Positions 10,217 to 17,734 of a stretch of 17,734 bases of DNA are shown one piece after another; position 1 is the stretch's first letter, and each line of letters starts with the position of its first letter. The notes beneath the pieces are model-generated. The model had not been told where the DNA came from. It saw only the letters and a list, made by a program, of their open reading frames with translations, and ran no database searches. The translations under genes were made by a program, and so were the position numbers. This stretch comes from Saksenaea vasiformis B4078 (taxonomy: Eukaryota > Mucoromycota > Mucoromycetes > Mucorales > Saksenaeaceae). The DNA is taken from assembly GCA_000697055.1 (NCBI GenBank), contig JNDT01000534.1, positions 1 to 17,734 of the forward strand, written 5' to 3'.

Positions 10217-11351
10217 AGGAACAAGTTTTAACCAAGTTTCCAGGTCCCTTTTGAGCCTTCCATTAATCCATATATATTTTAGCAGTAGTAGCTATATCGA
10301 CATACTCCACCCCTTCTCCTTCCTCTCCCCGTCTCGTCGCTACGGTACCCCAGATTTTCTTTTCTTTTTTTCTGATTCTGTTCTATTCCCAATATGTGTA
10401 TATTATTATTTTCTTCTTACTACTCCTATATGTTCAGCCAGCCCTATCTACGCGTATTCTATTGTTTGTGTTTAACCCCTACTACCATGCCACATTTTCT
10501 TTCTTTTTTTTTTTTGTTCCCCTTGTCTCCCCATCCAATCTTTTTTCTTCTTGTTCTTTCACACCAAAAAAAAGATTTTCTTTGTTTATTTCTTGTACAG
10601 TATGACGTCTCATCTTCTTTTCTCTTTTCTGCGTGGTTCTCTTCTATGATATGTTATTACATAAAAACGGCTGACTTGGTCAATGATTTATTATGCCACT
10701 CAATGGTTGTATTCAACTATAATTAGAAGACTAAAATTGTGGAATAACGCATGTCTGTCTCGACAAAATCAAAACCTTACATTACACAACTTAGCCGAGG
10801 CAAAAGCCGAACCGATCTCCCCAGGTCGTGTCACCCTCTCAACCTCCTAGGTGTGCCTACTTTAAACCTGCTGTCATGACCTAACCAAGGGTACGGATCC
10901 ATCGATGACCCTTTGATAGGCCATCGTAATAACAGTTAAACGACCTGCTCTCGACCTTTCTTTTTCTTCTTTTTTCCCTGTTTGTCTTTGAGTCACGCTG
11001 ACGGATCCAGGTTTATCTTTTTTTTTTTTTAACTCACTGCGGTCTGTGCGTTTGGAATACATTGGGTCACTTATAGAAGTCGGTTTATTGTCATGACGAT
11101 GTCGATCACGCGCTAGGATGACTCGTCCTTCTTTTATTACTTTCGATCGTATGAACAGTAGTGGTTCCCGATCATAATCCGGGAGGAGCTAGCTTTGCAC
11201 TTTGTTATCACATTAAGAATAAGAAGAATAAGAAGAATAAGAAGAATAAGAAGAATAAGAATGAAAAGGGAAATAAAAGGCATTATTCAGTCAAAGAAAC
11301 AAGAAAAAAAGGAATTTTATGGAGGGAAAAAGTGATTAGTTAAAAGGAAGA
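10217..11351. other. convergent intergenic region, homeobox / RhoGAP-like
   Basis: About 1.1 kb between two genes that end toward each other. The first 500 bp is extremely pyrimidine-rich on the plus strand (long T and TTTC runs), consistent with the homeobox 3' UTR. The open frames there (10394-10726) are Phe/Ser/Leu-rich translations of that composition bias. The remainder holds a 9-bp minisatellite and the 3' end of the minus-strand gene. No RNA gene was seen. Confidence 0.5.
11215..11262. repeat. 9-bp minisatellite (AAGAAGAAT)n
   Basis: Four perfect tandem copies of AAGAAGAAT (11221-11256) flanked on each side by the shorter form AAGAAT. It lies about 90 bp beyond the stop codon of the minus-strand RhoGAP-like gene, so it may be transcribed in its 3' UTR as a pyrimidine-rich ATTCTTCTT repeat. 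Confidence 0.9.
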
Positions 11352-13253
11352 TTAGTAGATTGGGTTGGTAGTCTTGTTCTTGGGTGCAATGGCTCCCATC
11401 TTGATGACTTTTCTCATCATGCTCTTCATCTGCTTGTGTTTTGGAATCTTCTGGTACTCATTAAAGATATGTGAGTCTGTTTCGTTGACTGTCATGTAAT
11501 CGTCTTCTCGAAGGGTCTCTTCATTACTGAATTCACTGTCAAAGCCCTGGGAACGATGCTTTCGGAGATTCAATTTCATGTGCGACAATGAGTGGTTGAT
11601 CTTTTTCAGGTGCGACATGGGAACGGGTTTGCCATCCTTTTCGTAGAAATCGTAGGAAAGCGTACACAGTGGTACGAATTCACTGAAGGCATGGCTAATT
11701 TGCGATTCGACATCCTGTTTTCTCGTATCGCGGAAGAGATAAGACGATGCAAACGGATCGGCTGGGATCGGGATCTTGGGCTTACTGGCCTCGGCCATGA
11801 TACGATACAACACTGGCGATATAGTTGCAGCGTCATACTGGTGCAGTTGTGTACAAAAGATGGAGATCCAAGGTTCTTCTGGCTGTACTGGTTCTGGCTC
11901 GTACTCATCGTCGAGCATCGCACGTAGTCCAGCTATGTTAGATGCCCAGTCGCTGTTCAGGCGTCGGATTCTTCGGATGATACGGTTGTAAGATTTAGCT
12001 TTGGCGCGTGCGGCCTCTGTTTTCGACATTGGTCGATAATCATAGTGTGGTTGACATTTTTCTATTTCAGCATCTTCCCGACTCAACGACTGTTTCTTAT
12101 ATTCGCAATGAATCATTTTTGAGTGTTCGATAATCATCCTTGTCAGAAAATGTCCCGCCTTTTCAGCAATAATGGGGTCACAGTCTGCTGGTCCTAATGT
12201 GACTTTGCCCATCGCTTCCCCAAGATGGTAGGCATCCATTAGGTTCTTGTCTTTATGTCGCATGAGTTCCACCAGAAAATCGAGAATTTCAACAAGCAGT
12301 TCCTCCCCCTTTTTTGATATGTATTTTGACAGGTTGGGAAGAGTACAAGCTTTAAAATAAATAGATTAAGCTTTCCTTTTTTCTTTTTCTTTTTCTTTTT
12401 CTTTTTCTACAGTACTTACTTTCGTAATTGATCACTCGCCATACTTTTTTGGGTACAATTCGTTCCTGACAACACCATAAAGTATCTTGCATCAATGTAG
12501 CCACGGAGTGGATACTGACATGGATAAGGTCGTCAGGTGTACAATGTTGTTGTCGGAATACTTTAAGCAGTAAAACGCCATTTGGGGCTAATTTCCCAAA
12601 GATGAGTGCTAACTTGAACTTACTATACTGGAATCTTGTTTCTTACCGGATTTACGCAAAATTTTACGTTCTTCTAAACCTAATGGCGTATTTTCTTTAG
12701 CATTGAGGCATATAGCTGTTCTACGTTGAATTACCCCTTCGTCGGATTTCATCCATACAAATACGAGTAACTTGGGCAGCAAAATCGAATGAATACATCA
12801 CTATGGACGATATCAGTCGCCAAAACAGTGTTGTAATTTTGCAAGGAAACTTACGTATATTTTATTTTGTGAAAACAAAATGGAAAGAAAAGGAAAAAAA
12901 GAGGAAAGTAATGGTTGAATGGAAAGAACCATGAAGGAAAGTAAAAAAAAATTGTTGCTTTTCCTCTACCCCTTTACCTCAAGGAGTAAGCCAAAAAGAC
13001 ATGGTAAATCTTCGATAAAATCCAAAATAAGCGAAGATCCTGAGCTATCAGGGTTCTTTTTCTTTCTAGGAGAACTGAAGATGTTCCATAGTCTGCACGC
13101 GCCCGCAGTGGAGACAAAACGCTGCAGCCGAAGGTGTCCTTGCATATGCAATCTTGGATCCCTTGCTTCTTGTTTTAGTAGGCGCTCGACAGAATGAATC
13201 GGACTTGACTGGTGACAACGAAACGTATCACAAATACCACAATAATTACCCAT
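11352..13253 (-). CDS. atypical RhoGAP-domain protein, about 536 residues; N-terminal exon tentative
   Basis: Likely regulator or binder of Rho-family GTPases. Proposed minus-strand exons: 13253-12978, 12849-12735, 12679-12647, 12608-12420, 12349-11352. Splicing builds a RhoGAP fold: CLFGLLLE (FGVPLE-like), ICMDEIRRRGLEERKILRKSA (arginine-finger region, R139), SIHSVATLM (VASLLK-like), NYETCTLPNLSKYI and DKNLMDAYHLGEAMGKVTLGP (NKMTAENLAxxFGP-like). The usual catalytic Asn position reads His and the LLK lysine reads Gln, so GAP activity may be weak or lost. The final exon, 332 codons including the stop, has a long C-terminal region with a basic tail and no other domain I recognise. The last four exons are well supported. 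The first exon and its junction (acceptor at 12850, weak) are uncertain, and the start could be ATG 13301 (16 residues longer) or a later one. Msb1/Mug8-like RhoGAP relatives are an alternative family label. Confidence 0.68.
12350..12419 (-). other. intron of the RhoGAP-like gene carrying a hexanucleotide repeat
   Basis: A 70-nt intron with GTAAGT donor and TTTTAAAG acceptor. On the plus strand it contains CTTTTT repeated four times (12383-12406) within a longer T-rich run, so on the transcript it reads (AAAAAG)n. Phase 1 on both sides; splicing joins NYET to CTLPNLSKYI. Confidence 0.75.
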
Positions 13254-14657
13254 ATCGTTACCTGAGGATACACTGTCTATGTGTAACAGGTAAACCACCA
13301 TCTAACCATGTCGAGAGTGATAGTAGATGAAGGAGAGAAGAGGGGTAAGCTCCAACCTGTAAAGGAGAGTAAGGGAAACGACAAGGGGAGTGAAAGAATC
13401 CAGTCCTTCACTGTCACGTTGCCAGTTCGTTTGAATCAAGTTGGTTTGCACGAGTTATAGATTCATGAACCTCTTCTCCAAGTGAATCATAGAGGAAAAT
13501 AGTTTAACCGCGTGTGCTATAAAACATGTGCTCGTTCGTCATTTGAATGACTACTCTTCATGTCGTACCTCTATACACCTATGGTACGCTTCTTTCGAAC
13601 AAGTTTCAAGCTTTGAAAAAAAAAAAAAGAAATAAAGAATGTTTGAAGTGCGGTAGAAGAGAAAGGGGAGAGGGAAGCTATGTATATGGATCAAAAAGTC
13701 ACTACGTCAGGAAAAGACATCGATTTTTTGCTCACCTTTCTGCCCAGTTAGCTCAAAACTCGCTGCATTTTTTATCTGCGTTTGTACCTGTTCTGCCAAC
13801 GCAAGGCTTATTTGTAAACATTTTAACATCCTCCCTCTCTGCCTCTTCAGAGCCACCCCGTCAACGATTAATCAAAAATGCTCCAAGCAACTCTTGGAGT
13901 CAGCTCGCTTCTGCCAAAGCATCTTGGTATCTCAATTATTCATCTACGGTCATGTAAACTATCGGCTAGTGTAAAGAACCTTGCCAGAAGTCAAAAGACT
14001 CTAAAGAGACCTCCTTAAGTATGAAGGTCGTGTTATATGGACAAGAGCAGTAGTAATAATCCTCCGTTCGTTCCATCATTAAAAGACGAATATTTGGCAG
14101 TTATATTCTCAAGCGATGACCAAACTACGTGAAGGTTGCACCACATTCGCAAAGAGAGAATCGTGGCAGATATTTAACAAGGTGGATAACTTGTGAAGGT
14201 GGCAATTTCTATTTGCTAGCGGATAAAGTAAAACAGTTTTCGATGCGATGATCCTAGAATCCAAGCATCGTTTGACCTGAGGCAGGAGGGAAAAAGGATT
14301 CCCACGCCATGTTTTTGGAATAAGGGGTTCCTCCAATGCAAACGGCTGCTGCAATAGAGACAGTCAATTGCGGCGCAGGCGTACACAATTCCTGCTGGTG
14401 AGGTCGTATACTGGGTGCGTGTGACAACATTTGCTTACTTGAGCGAAGAGCGTAAAGCACCAACACAGCCAAGACGGTTTGGGACAGCGGTCGTGCAGCC
14501 TAAACGGCATACAAAAAGCATAAGTGATTCTGGATATGTAATAAAAAGTTGACATCCGTACCGGAAATGTTAAAAAGAACAGAGCCAAAGGAAAAAAAGA
14601 AAAAAGGAAAAAGAAGTGCTCGCTTTAAATATGCATCACTTTGTGTTATCTGAGACA
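13254..14657. other. gene-poor stretch upstream of the RhoGAP-like gene
   Basis: No gene could be supported. It includes the probable 5' region of the minus-strand RhoGAP-like gene, a TATAAAA (13520-13526, plus strand) followed closely by a 136-codon open frame (13547-13957) that runs through an A13 tract and resembles nothing known, and overlapping minus-strand open frames at 14109-14588. One minus-strand frame within 13700-13860 (reading MLKCLQISLALAEQVQTQIK) looks somewhat protein-like and ends near a GTGAGC donor-like site, but no consistent upstream exon was found. Confidence 0.4.
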
Positions 14658-15008
14658 TCCTTTTTGTGTGATATAAAAGGAGCCTATCTTCAACACGTCT
14701 TTTGCATGAGATGACGGAATTCTGTTTCTGACACCGTTTGTATGAGTCAAAAGAATCCGATCACTGATTTATCCTGTGCATGACATGATAGGGCCTTGTC
14801 ACAGACACGCCTTTTGCGTGAGATAAAGGAAACCGTATCTTTCACACACCCTTTGGTATGATGTAACAAGAACCCGATCACTGATTTATCCTTTGCATGA
14901 GACGATGATACCTTTCACACACGCTTTGCATGAAATAAAAGAATCCGCTCAGCGACGCTTTCCTTTTGCATGAGATAAAGAACCATATCTTTTAACACGT
15001 CCTTTGAC
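14658..15008. repeat. degenerate tandem repeat, about nine units of about 38 bp
   Basis: The core CTTTTGCATGAGATAAA recurs with substitutions at near-regular spacing. Core positions are close to 14663, 14702, 14738, 14775, 14814, 14853, 14892, 14925 and 14966, so steps range from 33 to 41 bp. Between cores the units share CCGTATCTTTCACACACG-like or GATCACTGATTTATCC segments. GATCACTGATTTATCC occurs exactly twice (14759 and 14876), 117 bp apart, which is three units and indicates a higher-order repeat. Units differ too much from one another and lack unique spacers, so this is not a CRISPR array. It is an old minisatellite-like array of unknown role. Confidence 0.85.
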
Positions 15009-15924
15009 ACAAACGTAACATGGAAGAGTATGACACGCAAATCATGGCATCCGATGAACGTAAAAGTATGTACTTCAAAACGCAGAGTTTATCTGGAAGC
15101 AACGCCAAATATCTTCAAATAGACGCAAAGTCATGGGAAAAATCCAGTAAAACTTCGAAAAGGATAGAAGATTCGAGGGACGCGGTAAAGTTTTATGTCT
15201 GAGGACAAGGCAATGCACGCCTGCCCAAATTTCGGACATCGGCAGAAATAAAACAAAGCGGTTGTTGTATCCAATTTGAAGTAATAAGGACGCTAAGTAG
15301 TCGAGACTCAAAACGAAATTGGCTTATTAAAACGCCCTTTGTACTGTTTAAATAATTCATGGCGCTTGCAGGGTTGAGGGCCATTTATTAGATCGGGATC
15401 TCGTTGTTTATCCTAGTTGATCATGTGTTCTGTGTTCGCTGGTATCTCAGCAATAGATAGATGCGAATAAAACAAGTCTAGGGTTATTCTCTAATGAAGA
15501 GACCACAGTAGATTTTGGCAGTGTTTAGACCTGTTCTTCTTTCATTAGCGCAAGCTTGGCTCTTCATGGATGTACGATCTATTTAGAGTAGCATTTTTTT
15601 AAGCAAAATTCAGTAGACAGCAAAGCCGTAAGCAGATCATGAGACACAAACCCCTACTGTTCGGCAGCTATAGCCAGCAGTTTGTTATTATTCGCTTACA
15701 AGTATAGTACTTTCAGAAATTGGTGTTTATGTCGTTTGCGCGCATAAACTGTGTTTCACGTTTATAGCTGATCATTTCGACGAACTAAATTTAAAGGTTG
15801 CGATTGATCGAAGGTCCGATCAATGCAGGCCAACCGAGTGACCGATAGTCCGGTAGCGATTAAGTCGAGGTAAGAGCGAAAAGAAATAGTAGTAAGCGTT
15901 GCTATTTATTACAGTTGATTATCT
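15009..15924. other. gene-poor stretch after the repeat array
   Basis: No supported gene. A 60-codon ATG frame at 15020-15202 (MEEYDTQIMASDERKSMYFK and onward) begins 12 bp after the array with a good start context (AACATGG) but has no recognisable family and no convincing splice partner. A short inverted repeat lies at 15803-15824. The rest is AT-rich with frequent stops in all frames. Confidence 0.4.
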
Positions 15925-16219
15925 TCACTGGGATCCACGATATGGCACGCCCGAAACTTCACGATATTGATGCTGGCGCTTTGAGGTGACAAAGATTGTA
16001 GAATGGTAGAGCGTTTCGTATTGGCACTCGCAGACTTCAAACGTCATTGAGATGTGGTCCTCGTTTGCCTCCTCTGGTATCGATTTCTTCTGTTGTATGC
16101 AATCTATGAACGTCATGTCAATTACATACAGCGCATATATGATGTTTCAGCAAACAGTAGCGACATTTGCAGGTCTCGACTTCGACAAAGTCATTGATTG
16201 AGGAAAATTCTCGAGAAGT
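15925..16219 (-). pseudogene. Cys/His-rich coding relic, SWIM-like, possibly from a transposase
   Basis: On the minus strand, a frame open from 16219 reads DFVEVETCKCRYCLLKHHIC. A possible 40-nt intron, 16129-16090 (GTATGT...CAACAG), then joins it in phase 0 to KKSIPEEANEDHISMTFEVC and on to a stop at 15925. The CxC...HxxCA spacing is loosely like a SWIM zinc finger (CxCxnCxH), a motif common in MULE-type transposases, but the third ligand position reads Lys. No start codon, no DDE core and no terminal repeats are visible. It could equally be a chance open frame or a piece of an unknown small gene. Confidence 0.2.
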
Positions 16220-16602
16220 TCACACGCTATCGCAGATAGCAATTCCAAAACAATGGACTGAGAAAGCACCTAAACGTAGAATAGATCATTGGAGCCCGCA
16301 TATTTAAAGAGATGAAATACACAAGGCTCGGCTACGACTACTTATTTTACATAAGAACGATGACAAAGGCGCTAGGATAAAACAACCGACCGCTCAATCT
16401 TCTAGCGCGAAATTTGTGATGCCCAGCTAGACTGACAAGCGGAACTCGTTTAGTCAAGCCTTCTATCAGAGTCGCACATTACAAGATTACTGAGAGGTAA
16501 GGCAAATGACTTAATCTATGTTTAATTTATCCCTCCAACATGACAGAACAGAATGCGCGTATTGAGTATGCTCGAAAACAAAATTTATTGTCCAATATAT
16601 CT
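16220..16602. other. intergenic, downstream of p23
   Basis: About 380 bp with many stops in all frames. The end nearest p23 is that gene's 3' UTR on the minus strand. No RNA gene or repeat was recognised. Confidence 0.45.
16584..16589 (-). terminator. p23 polyadenylation signal
   Basis: AATAAA on the minus strand, 13 nt past the p23 TAG stop. It is close to the stop but in the right strand and order; a later signal could be the one used. Confidence 0.4.
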
Positions 16603-17325
16603 CTAAGCCTTGTCTTCCTTCTTTTGTGCTTCTCCTTCTTCCTCTTCGTCGCTGCTTTCATCACCCTCCTGAGGCTAAAAGTAAAGTTAGGTCTAACGTG
16701 TCAAACAGTCATAACCTTACCAAATAGTTATCCAGGTTAGGAGCGTCGCCAACACCGGCTTGAGAAAGGATACTGGAGAAGTCCATACCGCCCATACCGT
16801 CTTGGCCCTGTTCTTCCTCTTCTTCGTCATCCTCATCCCTCCATCGTGCGAAGTCAACAGAGAGGAAATGGGGCTTGGGGCCCTTCTGCAAGCGAGGCCA
16901 GTAACCCTCTGATTTCTTCTGCAAGATCATAACCAGATTGCGGGCAGTCAGGTTCTTCTTAGATTTCTGTAAAAAAGAAGGGGAAAAAAATTGGTGTCAA
17001 CACTCATACAACTGGTGCTATGCAACGCTTACCTCGACGTCGATCTCGTCGTGAAACTCGAGTTCAGTTTCATATTCCTTTTGTTCCTTTTCACCTTTTC
17101 CTTTAAAATGGAACTTGGTGGGTTTCACATCAATTTGAGGATCCTGGATGAGTGCACACAAGATGGTTTAGTTTCCCGTTTCTCGCAAAACGCGACCCTT
17201 CTCTCCAGTTACTCACGCGTCTGCGATCAATGACGCGTTCAACTTACAGAAATATCAGACAGTTCAACTGTCAAGTAAATGACATCTTTTCTTTGAGCCC
17301 ACTTCAAGGATGGATTAGCTGGCAT
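16603..17325 (-). CDS. Hsp90 co-chaperone p23 (Sba1/Wos2 type), complete, four exons, 168 residues
   Basis: Binds ATP-bound, closed Hsp90 and slows ATP hydrolysis during client maturation in cytosol and nucleus. Minus-strand exons: 17325-17248, 17143-17033, 16966-16721, 16674-16603, all joined in phase 0 by short GT-AG introns (104, 66 and 46 nt). The CS-domain beta-sandwich runs from PSLKWAQRKDVIYLTVELSD through KPTKFHFKGKG and EYETELEFHDEIDVE to the hallmark EGYWPRLQKGPKPHFLSVDF and ARWRDEDDEEEEE, the equivalent of WPRLTK and LSVDFNNWKDWEDD in animal p23. The acidic C-terminal tail contains GMGGMDFSSI and ends in an EEEEG/KKEDKA stretch, as is typical of the family. Length fits (animal p23 is about 160 residues, yeast Sba1 about 216). 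The start is the only ATG in frame before the CS domain. A GC-box-like CCCCGCCC lies about 35 bp upstream. Confidence 0.95.
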
Positions 17326-17734
17326 AGTGTACAAGGAATATAGACCGGGAACAGTTGGCCCCGCCCTTTTTCTTCAATTTGGGGCTTCCAGAAGTTACCG
17401 ATCGGAGTTCCAACATATGACATCACGTAGTTTAGCTCCAGCACACTGTTTATTGTTAAGAATTTGCGCTGCTCGAGATCAATTTTGCGTTTGCATAAGA
17501 TAAAGTAAGAATGCTGTATCTCCATTGATTGATATGATTTACTTACCACAAATTATACAACCAAAATAAAATTTGAGGAAGAGAAACGTAGAGATAGTTA
17601 GAGATGTGCACTTTTAGAGACTTGAGCTTACCGTAAAACGTAAATATCTAAATCCCTGTTTGCTCGAAGGCAAACAAAGAAACCATATTCGTAATGGCGA
17701 TTTTTTTATGGCTATGGTTGCCGGCAGAATTGTT
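17326..17734. other. region upstream of p23
   Basis: Contains a GC-rich box (GGGCGGGGCC on the minus strand, about 17358-17367) close to the p23 start. It also holds an 81-codon minus-strand frame (17549-17304) that overlaps the p23 ATG in another frame. Two donor-like sites, CGGTAAGC near 17634 and GTGGTAAGTA near 17548, could belong to a 5'-UTR intron or to an unrelated exon running off the window edge. No product could be assigned. Confidence 0.4.

Noticed and set aside
10394..10726. 110-codon Phe/Ser/Leu-rich frame after the homeobox gene
   Set aside because: It is a translation of the pyrimidine-rich 3' UTR, with low-complexity content and no start context or family resemblance.
12680..12780. 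A continuous minus-strand frame reading LVFVWMKSDEGVIQRRTAI through the RhoGAP region
   Set aside because: At first it looked like coding sequence, but a 55-nt GT-AG intron (12734-12680) in the other frame gives ICMDEIRRRGLEERKILRKSA, a much better RhoGAP match, and leaves this frame partly intronic.
12795..12848. A perfect GTAAGT...CATAG intron (12854-12801) with the stop of a short uORF overlapping ATG (TGATG)
   Set aside because: It would place the start just before MYSFDFAAQV and drop the FGLLLE segment. It cannot be excluded as a 5'-UTR intron of a shorter isoform, but was not used because the upstream exon fits the RhoGAP fold.
13547..13957. 136-codon plus-strand frame preceded by TATAAAA
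   Set aside because: It includes an A13 run, resembles no family, and the TATA box is only about 20 bp from the ATG. Treated as chance.
14109..14588. Three overlapping minus-strand frames, one with a membrane-like stretch (LAVLVLYALRS)
   Set aside because: All three frames are open over much of the stretch, so openness is not informative; candidate splices (GTAAGC at 14437) do not lead to a recognisable protein.
14658..15008. CRISPR array
   Set aside because: Repeats are degenerate and nearly contiguous with no unique spacers, and the genome is clearly eukaryotic.

Overview
The window looks like nuclear DNA from a fungus, most likely an early-diverging one (Mucoromycota-like; this lineage call is inference). 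Five eukaryotic protein families are recognisable: ribosomal protein uL4, a kinesin-4, a TALE homeodomain factor, a RhoGAP-fold protein and the Hsp90 co-chaperone p23. Most of their introns are short (about 38-130 nt) with GTAAGT/GTAGGT-type donors. No bacterial operon, tRNA, rRNA or CRISPR array was seen.

Layout: (1) 1-771, plus strand, the 3' part of RPL4 with its last intron. (2) 1087-7065, plus strand, a six-exon kinesin-4 of about 1895 residues; its first intron appears to be GC-AG, and the motor carries two Ser-rich insertions. (3) 7066-9130, mostly non-coding, AT-rich and pyrimidine-rich DNA holding one possible small spliced gene (8288-8631). (4) 9131-10216, plus strand, a four-exon TALE homeobox gene with a 15-nt first coding exon and a TATA box. 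(5) 10217-11351, a convergent intergenic region with a 9-bp minisatellite. (6) 11352-13253, minus strand, an atypical RhoGAP-like gene whose C-terminal exons are solid and whose N-terminal exon is tentative. (7) 13254-16602, a gene-poor 3.3-kb stretch with a nine-copy degenerate repeat of about 38 bp (14658-15008) and weak coding relics, including a Cys/His-rich SWIM-like fragment. (8) 16603-17325, minus strand, a complete four-exon p23 gene. (9) 17326-17734, its upstream region.

The genes are housekeeping or regulatory and do not form a functional cluster: translation (uL4), microtubule transport (kinesin-4), transcription (TALE factor), Rho signalling (RhoGAP-like) and protein folding (p23). 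No new multi-gene system could be supported. The items most worth a second look are the repeat array, the small spliced ORF, the degenerate RhoGAP with a possible acylation signal, and the kinesin motor inserts. All splice models were inferred by eye from splice-site consensus, reading phase and family resemblance.
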